From Gottfriedia acidiceleris (GTDB lineage: Bacteria; Bacillota; Bacilli; Bacillales; Bacillaceae_G), in the NCBI RefSeq assembly GCF_004138285.1, contig NZ_SCFN01000017.1, forward strand, positions 1 to 64,000: 64,000 nt of DNA, written 5' to 3'. Both the position numbers and the translations under genes were made by a program. Positions 51,320 through 60,998 of the stretch are shown here, piece after piece. A model generated the notes under the pieces. It was not told the DNA's origin. It saw only the letters and a list, made by a program, of their open reading frames with translations, and did no database searches. The stretch's first letter is position 1, and each line of letters starts with the position of its first letter.

Positions 51320-51873
51320 TAAAACTCAATTCCCTTCACGGCAGGAATTCCTTCGTTATAATAATGCTTAACGGGCCTCATTTCGGTTACTAAATCCGCA
51401 CAAGCGATGATTTCCTCTTTGGCGGACCGTCCGGTAATCACCAAATGCATCCCCTTAGGGCGCTGCTGAATCAACTCAATTACTTCTGTTAACGGAAGGA
51501 CATCGTCTATTGGGAATTTATCAATCGCGAGCGCATTATTTAGTTCATCTAAAATGACAACATCATAGCCGCCAAGGACCTTTTCTTTTGTATAAGACCA
51601 CGCGGTTTTTAGGGCTGCTCGATGTTCCTCTGGTGTTTTCGTCCACGTAAAGCCGATTCCTGTCTGCACGATTTCAATCCCTAATTTTTTGAACGTAATT
51701 TTTTCCCCATACGTTCGTTCAGGCGATTTAATAAATTGAATCATAAGCACTCGTTTTCCCCGTCCTGCGGCACGAACTGCGAGCCCAAGGGCTGACGTCG
51801 TTTTCCCTTTTCCATCACCGGTGTAAACTAATGTAAGACCGCGCTTTGCTTTGTTTTCAGTTACCTCTTCCAT
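51319..51873 (-). CDS. cobO: Cob(I)yrinic acid a,c-diamide adenosyltransferase CobO
   Basis: 184 residues of the CobA/CobO/BtuR family. P-loop-like YTGDGKGKTTSALGLAVRAAGRGKRVLMIQFIKS, VILDELNNALAIDKF, VITGRSAKEEIIACADLVTEMRPVKHYYNEGIPAVKGIEF. Adds the adenosyl group to cobalt. ATG at 51873 is 8 bases after GAGGAG; the frame to 51882 is not needed. Confidence 0.95.
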   Translation of the reverse strand: MEEVTENKAKRGLTLVYTGDGKGKTTSALGLAVRAAGRGKRVLMIQFIKSPERTYGEKITFKKLGIEIVQTGIGFTWTKTPEEHRAALKTAWSYTKEKVLGGYDVVILDELNNALAIDKFPIDDVLPLTEVIELIQQRPKGMHLVITGRSAKEEIIACADLVTEMRPVKHYYNEGIPAVKGIEF

Positions 51874-51888
51874 ACGCTTCACTCCTCG

Positions 51889-52458
51889 TTACAGCCAGAC
51901 TGTCTTTTCTTTAAAGGATGTCCGAGCCGGCACCTTCGCCTTTTTTAATACTGCTAGATCGGGATAACCGATAAACAAATTACCGATGATTTTCTTGTTT
52001 TCGGGTGAGCCAATAAACTCATACATTCGTTGGTCACGAACAAGTCCGACTCCCCTTGTCCGCCAGACCAGACCTAATCCCAATTCTTTGGCGGAAAGCC
52101 ACATCGAATGGATCGCACAGCATACGGCATATTCATTATCGGCAGATGCCTCTTCATCGTCTGGAACGATGTCAGCGGTAACGACGATATGGACCGGTGT
52201 TGTTTTTAGTACCTTTAATGAGCTTTCGATTAAATTTGGTTTGGTTGGAAAGCGTTCCTGTAGATATTCATTGGCCAACTCTTCATAGCGTTTTTTTGCT
52301 TTGCCTTTAATCACATAAAAGCTCCATGGTTCACGCATCCGGTCATTCGGTGCCCATGTCGCTGCTTCTAATAAGGTGTGAATCTTTTCGTCCTCGACCT
52401 CTCGAGCCGCATAATCACGGATCGCTCTTCGGCTTTTGATTTCCGCTAAAATCGACAT
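51889..52458 (-). CDS. cbiY: Nitroreductase-family flavoprotein, CbiY type
   Basis: 189 residues. FMN-binding nitroreductase fold: RRAIRDYAAREVEDEKIHTLLEAATWAPNDRMREPWSFYVI and NEYAVCCAIHSMWLSAKELGLGLVWRTRGV, ending IGYPD. A protein of this class, CbiY, occurs in the Bacillus megaterium cobalamin operon at a similar place. It lacks the longer N-terminal features of BluB, so DMB synthesis cannot be assumed. GGGAGGG 6 bases before ATG. Confidence 0.78.
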   Translation of the reverse strand: MSILAEIKSRRAIRDYAAREVEDEKIHTLLEAATWAPNDRMREPWSFYVIKGKAKKRYEELANEYLQERFPTKPNLIESSLKVLKTTPVHIVVTADIVPDDEEASADNEYAVCCAIHSMWLSAKELGLGLVWRTRGVGLVRDQRMYEFIGSPENKKIIGNLFIGYPDLAVLKKAKVPARTSFKEKTVWL

Positions 52459-52459
52459 C

Positions 52460-53245
52460 TTAGACCCTCCCTATTCCAACTAATTGTTTTTCTTCTGCTT
52501 CTTGAAACCAGCGTAATTTCTCGCGAAGGCCGACCACATCACCCACGAGAACAATTGCTGGATGAGTAATCCCGGCTTCTAGAACCCGGACTTCGATATC
52601 CTTTAAACTTCCGGTCACCGTTTTCTGCTTGGCCGTGGTCCCCCATTGGATAACGGCGGCTTTCGTATCAGGGCTTTTTCCGTTCTCTATTAATCTGGAA
52701 ACAATATAAGGTAAATTCCCAATTCCCATATAAAAGGCAATCGTATCGATTCCTTGAGCGAGAGCTGACCAATTTAATTGATCCTCACCCTTTTCTGCAC
52801 GGCCGTGGCCTGTGACGATCGCGAAAGTGGAAGCATAATCGCGATGGGTCACAGGAATTCCGGCATAAGCAGGCGCTGCAATACCAGCTGTAATCCCTGG
52901 CACTATTTCATAGTGAATCCCATGTTCTGCGAGAATTTCCGCTTCTTCACCGACACGGCCAAAAATGCAGGGATCGCCTCCTTTTAATCTAGTGACAGTC
53001 TTGCCCTGACTGGCTTTTTCAATTAACAGCTGGTGAATTTGATCTTGAATGATCTGATGTTTTCCTGGCAGTTTTCCACAAAATATCAACTCTGCCTCCG
53101 CCTTTGAATACTTCAACAGTTCCTCATTTACTAAACGGTCATATAAAATCACATCCGCCTGTTGGATACACTCCATCCCGTAAACCGTGATCAGCTTAGG
53201 GTCTCCCGGTCCAGCACCAACAAGATACACTTTTCCATTTGTCAT
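52460..53245 (-). CDS. cobA: Uroporphyrinogen-III C-methyltransferase
   Basis: 261 residues; SAM-dependent methylation of uroporphyrinogen III at C2 and C7 to precorrin-2. VYLVGAGPGDPKLITVYGMECIQQADVILYDRLV, TVTRLKGGDPCIFGRVGEEAEILAEHGIHYEIVPGITAGIAAPAYAGIPVTHRDYA are the SUMT landmarks. ATG 53245 follows GGAAGGAG; the extra upstream codons to 53293 overlap cobT and are not used. Feeds the corrin cluster with its own copy of the branch enzyme. Confidence 0.95.
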   Translation of the reverse strand: MTNGKVYLVGAGPGDPKLITVYGMECIQQADVILYDRLVNEELLKYSKAEAELIFCGKLPGKHQIIQDQIHQLLIEKASQGKTVTRLKGGDPCIFGRVGEEAEILAEHGIHYEIVPGITAGIAAPAYAGIPVTHRDYASTFAIVTGHGRAEKGEDQLNWSALAQGIDTIAFYMGIGNLPYIVSRLIENGKSPDTKAAVIQWGTTAKQKTVTGSLKDIEVRVLEAGITHPAIVLVGDVVGLREKLRWFQEAEEKQLVGIGRV

Positions 53246-53264
53246 CTTCTCGCTCCTTCCTAAA

Positions 53265-54305
53265 TCACTCATTTGAAATTCCAGCTGATGCAAAAGTTGC
53301 CATTTCTTTCAGCATTAAGGTCGCTGATTGTAAGATTGGAAAGGCCACTGCTGCTCCACTTCCTTCTCCTAACCGCAAATCTAAATCAAGTAGTGGCTTC
53401 TTGCCTAATAACTGCAGCGCAATTTCATGTCCAGGCTCGACGGAACGATGGCCAACAATCATATACTCCGCTGCTGTCTCACAGATTTCCCTTGCCAAAA
53501 GAGCTGCAATCGTGCAAATAAACCCATCTACCAATATCGGAATCCGATTTTGAGCGGCGGAGAGCATTGCACCTGTCATTCCGGCAATTTCCAAACCACC
53601 AATTTTTGCTAAGATATCGATGGGATTCTTCCGGTCAGGGTTCCTTTCCTTTATCGCCCTTGTGATGACCTCTTGTTTATGACGAATTTTTTCTTGTGCA
53701 ATCCCTGTTCCTCGACCGACGAGTACATCGATGTCCTGCCCGCTTAAAACCGCTGCAATCGCACTACTTGACGTTGTATTACCGATCCCCATTTCACCAA
53801 CAATTAGGCATTTGATTCCTTGTTTAATCATCTGTTCTGCCCGTTCATAGCCAACAGCGATGGCTTGTTCGGCCTCTGCTCTTGTTATTGCATCTTGTTG
53901 GCAAAAATTGTTGGTTCCATAGCGAATTTTCCTATTCACTAACCCGTCAGCCTCAATATCTGCTGCCACACCGATATCGACGACTTCAAACATGGCTCCG
54001 ATTTGCCGGCTAAAAACATTGATGGCCGCACCGCTGTTTAAAAAGTTTATGACCATTTGCACGGTAACTTCCTGTGGGAAAGCGGACACCCCTTCTTCGA
54101 CTACACCATGATCGGAGGCAAAAACTATCACACCGGGCGGTGACACGACCGGGAATGATTCAGATGTCATTTCCGACAGATGAATGGCTAATTCCTCTAA
54201 TCTCCCCAAACTTCCCGGAGGTTTGGTTAACGTTTCGATATACTCACGAACTTGCTGTCCCATTTCTCTATCAAGAGGCTGAATTCCTGTTTTTACGCTA
54301 TTCAT
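53265..54305 (-). CDS. cobT: Nicotinate-nucleotide:DMB phosphoribosyltransferase CobT
   Basis: 346 residues. DREMGQQVREYIETLTKPPGSLGRLEELAIHLS, FASDHGVVEEGVSAFPQEVTVQMV, GEMGIGNTTSSSAI and GRGTGI(A)QEKI (ribosyl-phosphate site), and the catalytic glutamate in VGHRSVEPGHEIAL region. Activates 5,6-dimethylbenzimidazole or another base to the alpha-ribotide. Overlaps cbiP by 8 bases. Confidence 0.95.
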   Translation of the reverse strand: MNSVKTGIQPLDREMGQQVREYIETLTKPPGSLGRLEELAIHLSEMTSESFPVVSPPGVIVFASDHGVVEEGVSAFPQEVTVQMVINFLNSGAAINVFSRQIGAMFEVVDIGVAADIEADGLVNRKIRYGTNNFCQQDAITRAEAEQAIAVGYERAEQMIKQGIKCLIVGEMGIGNTTSSSAIAAVLSGQDIDVLVGRGTGIAQEKIRHKQEVITRAIKERNPDRKNPIDILAKIGGLEIAGMTGAMLSAAQNRIPILVDGFICTIAALLAREICETAAEYMIVGHRSVEPGHEIALQLLGKKPLLDLDLRLGEGSGAAVAFPILQSATLMLKEMATFASAGISNE

Positions 54306-55818
54306 TGGATGATCTCCTTTTTTGATAATCCTTCATTAAATGTTCAATGACATTTAGTTTAACATGTGCCCTTACATGTTCTGCCAACCGGTCAAACGCT
54401 TCTTCCCGCAATTGGTTAAAAGATGGGCGCATGTGGATGGGCTCCAATCCCTTTTTACGGCGGATCTGATTAAGTAATTCCTCACGAAATTCATCATTAT
54501 GGAAAATTCCATGAAAATAAGTGCCAATGATGGTTTCGTCTGGGGAATGACAACCATCCCATTTTTCATTTGTAAAAATAAGCCCATGGGACGTTCCTGT
54601 CGCCGCGGTTTTACCCATATGAATCTCGTAACCTGTCACATGAAAGTTTTTTCCGAAAAGATGCAACTTCCCATTTGATAGGATCGTCGTCTTTTCTTTC
54701 GTAATGGTAGTTTCAATTGGCAGAAACTGAAGTCCTTCGATTTCTTTATGGAGAGACTCGATTGCCAACGGATCCTCAATTTTATCACCGAGCATTTGAT
54801 AGCCGCCGCAGATCCCGAAAAGAACGGAGTGTTTCTTTTTGTGTAATTCTGCTATTTTTTGAGCGATGCCGCTCTTTCGTAAAAACAGTAAATCTTCAAT
54901 TGTATTCTTGCTGCCCGGGAGAATGACTAAATCTGGATGGAGTAATTGATCCGCTCTCGTTATAAAACGGACATGACAATCCGGCTCAGCAAAAAACGGG
55001 TCGACATCGGTGAAATTTGAGATTTTCGGATACTGAATCACCGCGATATCCAATTCTTTTTCAGTATTTTGAGTATATGTATATTGATTTAAAATCACAG
55101 AATCCTCGGCATCAATATTTAGATTCTCCAAGTAAGGAATCACGCCGAGAATGGGTTTTCCTGTATACTCCTCAAACCACGTTAAACCAGATTCTAGCAG
55201 GCGGAGATCACCGCGGAATTTATTGATGATTACACCAATTACTCGATCGCGGTCCTCTGGTTCCATCAGCTGAAGGGTTCCTACTAAACTAGCAAACACT
55301 CCGCCTTTTTCGATATCCCCAATTAAAATCACAGGGGCATCCGCCATTTTGGCGACCCGCATATTAACCATTTCCCGGTCATTCAGATTAATCTCGGCCG
55401 GACTACCAGCCCCTTCAATTACAATTCGTTCATAATTTTGGGACAGGGTGGACAGTGATTGTTGAATAAGTTCCAATCCCGTTTGAAAGAATTCCCGGCG
55501 GTACCTTCCTGCTTCCATATTTTTATATGGTTTACCATGGACGACAATTTGGGATTGGTTATTCCGGTTCGGCTTTAGTAGAATCGGGTTCATATCGGTG
55601 GTTGCCTGAATACATGCGGCTTCGGCCTGAACTCCCTGTGCTCTGCCGATTTCTTTTCCATCCACTGTGATATAGGAATTTAATGCCATATTTTGTGATT
55701 TAAACGGAACCGTTTTATATCCGTCCTGTGCGAAAATCCGGCAAAAGGCGGTCACGATAACACTTTTGCCAACATCCGAATTGGTACCTTGAAACATAAG
55801 TGGAAGAGCTTTAGTCAT
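54298..55818 (-). CDS. cbiP: Cobyric acid synthase CbiP
   Basis: 506 residues; glutamine-dependent amidation of adenosylcobyrinic a,c-diamide at b, d, e and g. N-terminal dethiobiotin-synthetase-like ATPase (MFQGTNSDVGKSVIVTAFCRIF; SQNMALNSYIT), C-terminal glutamine amidotransferase with the catalytic Cys in FGICGGYQMLG and His in GTYFHGIFHND. ATG at 55818 is preceded by AAGGAG and overlaps the cbiA stop. Confidence 0.96.
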   Translation of the reverse strand: MTKALPLMFQGTNSDVGKSVIVTAFCRIFAQDGYKTVPFKSQNMALNSYITVDGKEIGRAQGVQAEAACIQATTDMNPILLKPNRNNQSQIVVHGKPYKNMEAGRYRREFFQTGLELIQQSLSTLSQNYERIVIEGAGSPAEINLNDREMVNMRVAKMADAPVILIGDIEKGGVFASLVGTLQLMEPEDRDRVIGVIINKFRGDLRLLESGLTWFEEYTGKPILGVIPYLENLNIDAEDSVILNQYTYTQNTEKELDIAVIQYPKISNFTDVDPFFAEPDCHVRFITRADQLLHPDLVILPGSKNTIEDLLFLRKSGIAQKIAELHKKKHSVLFGICGGYQMLGDKIEDPLAIESLHKEIEGLQFLPIETTITKEKTTILSNGKLHLFGKNFHVTGYEIHMGKTAATGTSHGLIFTNEKWDGCHSPDETIIGTYFHGIFHNDEFREELLNQIRRKKGLEPIHMRPSFNQLREEAFDRLAEHVRAHVKLNVIEHLMKDYQKRRSSNE

Positions 55819-57181
55819 TTTGTTTGAACTCCTTACATTTCTCCACCCAATTTTCGACAAGCTCAGGGCATGAGCCAAAATGAAAATGGGTATAACCTGC
55901 AATTAAATTCCCTTTCCTATAGCCCTCTTGCTTAAACCCACGCATTCCTTTCGTTTGGTAGGCCGGTTCAAAAACCGTTCTCGGATGAAAGGTGGAGTAG
56001 TGAAATTCATGGCCTCTTGCACTCAGATTTCCCGCTAACAAGAAATTTTCTTCTTCTGCAGTGATTTCCCGGTATCCCAAAGTAGCTAGTTTTGTCTGCA
56101 TTTTCACCTTTCCAGGAATGATTCCGACCATTTTGTAACTCGTTTCATCCGTTGTTTCCAACGATTCAGTTAAGTACATAAAACCGCCGCATTCCGCCAA
56201 GGTTGGCAGTCCTTTTTCAATGGCCGTTCGAATCGAGTTGTTTACCTCTGTCTGTTTGGTCAGCTCCTCCGCAAATTCCTCTGGGAAACCGCCACCGATA
56301 TACAAGCCATCGACTTGTTCCGGCAGGCATTCACCTTTTAATGGAGAGAACTCGATTAGCTCGGCTCCGGCGGCTACTAACATGTCGAGGTTTTCCTGAT
56401 AGTAAAAATTAAAAGCAGCATCTCGTGCGACTGCAATTTTAACAGTTGCCTGCTCCGCTCTTTTAAACTGGGATTCTTTTATCTTTAAAAAGGGGGCCTG
56501 TGCCAAGTCATATATAGAATCTACATCAACGGTTTCAAGGACTAAATCACCTAATTGCTCAAAAAATGGATCCAATTCTCCCCGTTCAACGGATGGTATC
56601 AACCCTAAATGCCGTTCCGGAATCGAGAGTTCCTCGTTTCTTTTCAAATAGCCAAGGACGGGAATACCGCATTCTTGCTCAATCGCGGTTTGAACGATTT
56701 TAAAATGGCCTTCGCTACCCACCCGATTGGCGATCACTCCGACAATATTGGCTTCCTTCAGAAACGCTTGAAATCCCTTCACAATGGCCGCCGCACTACG
56801 GGCCATGCTGGCACAATTCACGACCAAAATGACCGGACTTTCGGTGACGAGACTGATTTCGGCAGTTGATCCTGTATTATTTAGAGGATTTTTCCCATCA
56901 AAGAATCCCATTACCCCCTCGATGACGGAAATATCCGCCCCATTACTTGCTCGGTTGACAATTTCTTTGACCATCTCGTGGTTGAGCATCCAGCTGTCAA
57001 TGTTTCTTGACGTTCTCCCCGTGACCGCCGTATGATAGGTCGGATCGATATAATCTGGACCGCATTTAAAGCCCTGAACGGTATAGCCTTTTTTCCTTAA
57101 AGCAGACATCAGCCCGATTGTCAGCGTTGTTTTTCCGACACCGCTGCCTGTCCCTGCAATTAAAAGTCTACGAGTAGACAT
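55811..57181 (-). CDS. cbiA: Cobyrinate a,c-diamide synthase CbiA
   Basis: 456 residues, ATP-dependent amidation of the a and c side chains. Opening RRLLIAGTGSGVGKTTLTIGLMSALRKKGYTVQGFKCGPDYIDPTYHTAVTGR, then IEGVMGFFDGKN and the amidotransferase Cys in LAECGGFMYLTESLE. ATG 57181 has GGAGGG upstream; the frame to 57202 is not used. Overlaps cbiP by 8 bases. Confidence 0.96.
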   Translation of the reverse strand: MSTRRLLIAGTGSGVGKTTLTIGLMSALRKKGYTVQGFKCGPDYIDPTYHTAVTGRTSRNIDSWMLNHEMVKEIVNRASNGADISVIEGVMGFFDGKNPLNNTGSTAEISLVTESPVILVVNCASMARSAAAIVKGFQAFLKEANIVGVIANRVGSEGHFKIVQTAIEQECGIPVLGYLKRNEELSIPERHLGLIPSVERGELDPFFEQLGDLVLETVDVDSIYDLAQAPFLKIKESQFKRAEQATVKIAVARDAAFNFYYQENLDMLVAAGAELIEFSPLKGECLPEQVDGLYIGGGFPEEFAEELTKQTEVNNSIRTAIEKGLPTLAECGGFMYLTESLETTDETSYKMVGIIPGKVKMQTKLATLGYREITAEEENFLLAGNLSARGHEFHYSTFHPRTVFEPAYQTKGMRGFKQEGYRKGNLIAGYTHFHFGSCPELVENWVEKCKEFKQND

Positions 57182-57198
57182 TCTATTTCCCTCCTCTC

Positions 57199-58319
57199 TC
57201 AATAGGGAATCACCGCTACTGATATGGTGACATTACCTGATTTCTTCTTCATCAACGTTAGATGTTCCGCTGCGCTGTACAATAAGGCAGCCGGCTCACT
57301 GACGCCGTATGCACCGGTAAATTTAAAGACTGTTTCAGAAGGGTTCTGAAGTTTAATGGAGTTCAATTCATCTGGTGTGTAATAAATAAACTCCCAACGG
57401 TTTTTTTTCACCACTTCGAGCAGTCCCGCTTCATCCTTTTTTAGATCAATCGTGCAAACTGCTTTGACACTTTTTTTGAAAACCCTAATTCCTCAAGCGT
57501 TTCGTCGATTACTGCTTCGATTTCCGCTGCAGTGGTCCCGCGGTTGCAGCCCAATCCAAGGACGATCACCTTTGGTCGATATAAAACACCATTATGTAAA
57601 ATCTCCGTATCGTCTTCGGATAAATTCCGATGGGTTACTACTAAGGCAGCATCTGGCTTTGCGGCCAGCGCTTCTTGGATCGATGAATACGGCTGAATAT
57701 TTCCTGGTAGCGGCCGGTCATATGGCCACCAGTCTTTTTCGCCTGACTCCTGAACCACGGCGATTTTTTCTTCGTTCACAACCGAAGCGCTAACGGGCGT
57801 CAGCTTATCAGCCGAGTCCCAAATCCAGCCAAATCGTTTCCCGAACAAATCAACCGCAATCGTTCCCTGTACATCTGAAGCTGTGGTAATAATGGGACGG
57901 GCATGTAGAGTGGCCGCCACTTCTTTCGTTAGTTCATTGGCACCGCCGATATGGCCTGACAGCACGCTGATCACATGTTCGCCCTTGTCATCGATAACGA
58001 CAACCGCAGGATCTGTTTTTTTATCCTTTAAAATAGGTGCAATCATTCGTACCACGGCCCCAAGGGAAATGATAATGATCAGCCCCTTATAGGCCTCGAA
58101 AAGAGAGGGCAGAAGAAGGCGAACGCTCCCGGTAAATAACTGGATGTCCTTGTTCTTCTCATCTCCTTTTTCAAACTTCGCCATATAGTACACATCGGCA
58201 TTTTGAAACGAATGTCCCAGCTTTCGAGCCAGTTCGACCCCATGCTTTGTAATGGCGACAACCGCATAGTCCCCCTTCTGCTGGATGACCGCCCTTTGCG
58301 CTTCTTGCAGCTCGATCAT
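57199..58319 (-). CDS. cbiG: Cobalt-precorrin 5A hydrolase CbiG, split by a -1 frame at an A7 tract
   Basis: The 0 frame from 58319 ends at 57441 after AVIDETLEELGFSKK; the -1 frame continues from the A7 tract (57477-57471) as SVKAVCTIDLKKDEAGLLEVV, then NRWEFIYYTPDELNS, to 57199, which is the missing C-terminal domain. Joined product is ~373 residues, the normal CbiG length. The tract is read TCA AAA AAA G, exactly the A AAA AAA slippery pattern used for -1 frameshifting. Domains: CbiG N (~50-135), middle and C (LGLGCNRGTTAAEIEAVI onward). Whether recoding, transcript slippage, mutation or sequencing error is unknown. Confidence 0.85.
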
Positions 58320-59092
58320 TACGATTCCACCCCCCTGCGGAATCCGTGTGTAAACTTTTTGTCATAAAGCTTGGAACGATAATCTTGTTCGTGGATGTTT
58401 TCATCCAGCGCCCATCCTGCTAAAATCATCGCCTGTTTACGAATCCCGTTTACCCGCATATCCTCGTCTAAGCGTTCCAGTGTGGTCCGGACAATTTTTT
58501 GATCTGGCCACGACGCTTTATAAACAACCGCAACAGGAGTATCCTTGCTCCATCCTGCCCCGATCAATTCCTTGACAAGTTTCTTCGTTAACGTCGCACT
58601 TAAGAAAAGCGCAATCGTGCAATTATGTTTTGCTAAATCCGCCAGCTTTTCAAATTCTGGCACAGGTGTCCTACCCTCGGCTCTTGTCAGGATCACGGTT
58701 TGGGTTAAATCAGGAATCGTCAGCTCAGCTTGAGCGGCCGCGGCGGCCGCAAACACAGAGCTCACACCTGGAACAATCTCTATTTCGATTCCTCTCTTCT
58801 TTAACAAGACGATTTGTTCCATAATCGCCCCATAGACAGCCGGATCGCCCGTGTGTACACGAACAACCTTTTTCCCTTGTAGAATTCGGTCAGCCATGAC
58901 GTCAACCATTTCTTCTAAGTGCATCCCGGCGGTTTTCAATATTTCGGCGGAAGGTTTTGCTTTTGCAATTAAGTCTTCGTTTACAAGAGAATCCGCATAT
59001 AGAATAACATCTGCTTCCTGAAGATGCTGAAGACCTTTTACCGTGATTAAATCTGGATCACCCGGTCCGGCACCAATGATATAAAGCTTCAT
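58319..59092 (-). CDS. cbiF: Cobalt-precorrin-4 C11-methyltransferase CbiF
   Basis: 257 residues, SAM-dependent tetrapyrrole methylase. LYIIGAGPGDPDLITVKGLQHLQEADVILYADSLV, VVRVHTGDPAVYGAIMEQI, EIVPGVSSVFAAAAAAQAELTIPDLTQTVILTRAEGRTPVPEFEKL. The DLTQTxILTRxxGRTPVPE block is typical of CbiF/CobM. Start overlaps cbiL by 4 bases. Confidence 0.95.
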   Translation of the reverse strand: MKLYIIGAGPGDPDLITVKGLQHLQEADVILYADSLVNEDLIAKAKPSAEILKTAGMHLEEMVDVMADRILQGKKVVRVHTGDPAVYGAIMEQIVLLKKRGIEIEIVPGVSSVFAAAAAAQAELTIPDLTQTVILTRAEGRTPVPEFEKLADLAKHNCTIALFLSATLTKKLVKELIGAGWSKDTPVAVVYKASWPDQKIVRTTLERLDEDMRVNGIRKQAMILAGWALDENIHEQDYRSKLYDKKFTHGFRRGVES

Positions 59093-59790
59093 TTTCTCAC
59101 CACCATTAGTGTTAAATATTCAAGCTCAGCTCCTTCGAGCTCATCTGCCCTCCAAATAATTTCTTCATCCGATGTTACCTTTGTGACGACTGAAGCCTTG
59201 TCAAGCAAATCTAAATCTCGTAATACTTCTAGCATTAAATCAATCACTTTCGCTACTTTTATAAAAATGACACAATCATTGTCTTGAATGACTTTTTTCA
59301 TGGTTTCATAGTCTTCCCGTGCTGGAACAATTGCCACATGCTCATCCCCATCTGCCAATGGAATTCCCAGCCTAGAAGCCGCCCCATTGATGGACGAAAT
59401 CCCCGGAACAACTTCAATCGGAACTTGCGGATACTTCTGCTGCATCAAACGCATCATATGAATAAACGTGCTGTATAAAAGAGGGTCCCCTTCAGTTACA
59501 AAAGCAACATCCTTTCCCTCCTGCAGCTTCGCCCATACATTTTCCACGGTTTCCGTCCATTTTCTTTCTAATGTGGCTGGATCCTTTGTCATTGGAAAGA
59601 CAAGGCCCAGCATTTCTTTTTCGTTCGACTGAAAATAGACATCAATGATTCGATGGGCATAACTTTTGCTGCCCTTTTGTTTTTTCGGATATGCAATCAC
59701 TGGTGATTCCTTTAATTTACGGAACGCCTTAACGGTAATGAGCTCTGGATCCCCCGGGCCAACCCCAAGGCCGTATAATGTACCTAACAT
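59089..59790 (-). CDS. cbiL: Cobalt-factor II C20-methyltransferase CbiL
   Basis: 233 residues. LYGLGVGPGDPELITVKAFRKLKESPVIAYPKK, FVTEGDPLLYSTFIHMMRLMQQKYP, and EVVPGISSINGAASRLGIPLADGDE are CbiL/CobI signatures. ATG 59790 lies 2 bases after the cbiET stop, with GGGGAG upstream. Methylates C20 of cobalt-factor II. Confidence 0.94.
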   Translation of the reverse strand: MLGTLYGLGVGPGDPELITVKAFRKLKESPVIAYPKKQKGSKSYAHRIIDVYFQSNEKEMLGLVFPMTKDPATLERKWTETVENVWAKLQEGKDVAFVTEGDPLLYSTFIHMMRLMQQKYPQVPIEVVPGISSINGAASRLGIPLADGDEHVAIVPAREDYETMKKVIQDNDCVIFIKVAKVIDLMLEVLRDLDLLDKASVVTKVTSDEEIIWRADELEGAELEYLTLMVVRK

Positions 59791-59792
59791 GT

Positions 59793-60998
59793 TTACTCCC
59801 CTTCCTTGCGCCATGCTTCAATTATGTAAATCGGATTTAATGCATCAAATCTTGTCAAATTCAAAATGGGCTTACTTCTGGATATTTGAGCAAGCGTAAT
59901 GTTCGTCTCATATCCCCGCTTTTTAAACACAAGCATCGCTTCTGATAGATTTTCAATTGTGACGGCATTTAAGACAATGCGTCCACACGCTTTCAAGCGG
60001 CTACAGCAAATATCCAAAATGTCTTCCATCCCACCTGCCGTCCCGCCAATAAATACCGAATCCGGATCCGGGAAGGTTTCTAGTCCCTCTGGTGCTTTCC
60101 CATGGACGAGTGTTGCATCCACACGAAACTTTGCTAAATTTTGCTTACAGTTTTCTAAGTCGCCCTCGTTCTTTTCGATGGCAAACACTTGTCCTTCCCT
60201 GGCGATTTTCGCAGCCTCAATCGCAACAGAACCTGTGCATGTCCCAATATCCCAAACTGTGCTATCTTCTTTTAACCTTAGGCCGCTAATGCTTAGTGTC
60301 CGAATTTCCTTTTTTGTAATTAAGCCCTTATCTGGTTTACGCTGTAAAAATTCCGAATCGTCAATGCCAATCGGCCAATGTGGGCTTTCCCCCTTTTTCT
60401 TAAGAATTACTACATTGAGCGGTGAAAACTCTTCATCCTTCATTTCAGAAAGGGTAAACCAGCGGCATCGTTCCTTGTCATTGCCAAGGTTCTCGCCCAC
60501 AAACGCTTCATATTCAGTCATGCCAAAGGAAAGCAAATATTGAGCGATTTTATTTGGGGAATTTTCTGTGTCGGTTAAGATTGCGACTGTTTTTTTTCCA
60601 TCCACTCGCTGTGCCAACCCTTTTATACTCCTGCCGTGAACACTAGTAAAATAAGCATCCTGCCATCTTTCTTTCATTCTGGCAAAAGCAAGCTGGATTG
60701 AACTTATATATGGATAAATATCCAAATCGATTTTAGAAGATAAATAGCTTCCAATTCCATAGAATAACGGGTCTCCTGAAGCTAGAATCACTACGTTTCT
60801 AGTCTCCGACTGCAACCGTTCCACTAGAGAATAAAGCCCGCCTTCAATCGCCATTTTTTCGCCGGCGAATTCAGAAAAAAAAGAAAGCTGTCTCTTTCCT
60901 CCTATTAATAGTTCACTTTCATTAATCCACTTTTCGTACATCGGGAGCAGGCTGACTTTCCCTTCATCCCCAATGCCGATCATTTTAATTGATGCCAC
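59793..60998 (-). CDS. cbiET: Bifunctional cobalt-precorrin-7 C5-methyltransferase / C15 decarboxylase CbiET
   Basis: 401 residues in two domains. N-terminal CbiE methylase ([46 protein letters not shown], ~1-200) fused to a CbiT class I methyltransferase (~225-400; [42 protein letters not shown]). The same fusion exists in Bacillus megaterium and, as CobL, in aerobic producers. Overlaps cbiD end by 14 bases. Confidence 0.95.
   Translation of the reverse strand: MASIKMIGIGDEGKVSLLPMYEKWINESELLIGGKRQLSFFSEFAGEKMAIEGGLYSLVERLQSETRNVVILASGDPLFYGIGSYLSSKIDLDIYPYISSIQLAFARMKERWQDAYFTSVHGRSIKGLAQRVDGKKTVAILTDTENSPNKIAQYLLSFGMTEYEAFVGENLGNDKERCRWFTLSEMKDEEFSPLNVVILKKKGESPHWPIGIDDSEFLQRKPDKGLITKKEIRTLSISGLRLKEDSTVWDIGTCTGSVAIEAAKIAREGQVFAIEKNEGDLENCKQNLAKFRVDATLVHGKAPEGLETFPDPDSVFIGGTAGGMEDILDICCSRLKACGRIVLNAVTIENLSEAMLVFKKRGYETNITLAQISRSKPILNLTRFDALNPIYIIEAWRKEGE

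Noticed and set aside
51889-52458. Calling the nitroreductase-like gene bluB (DMB synthase)
   Set aside because: It is shorter than BluB and its N-terminal RRAIRDYAAREVEDEKI pattern is that of general nitroreductases; position matches CbiY of Bacillus megaterium instead.
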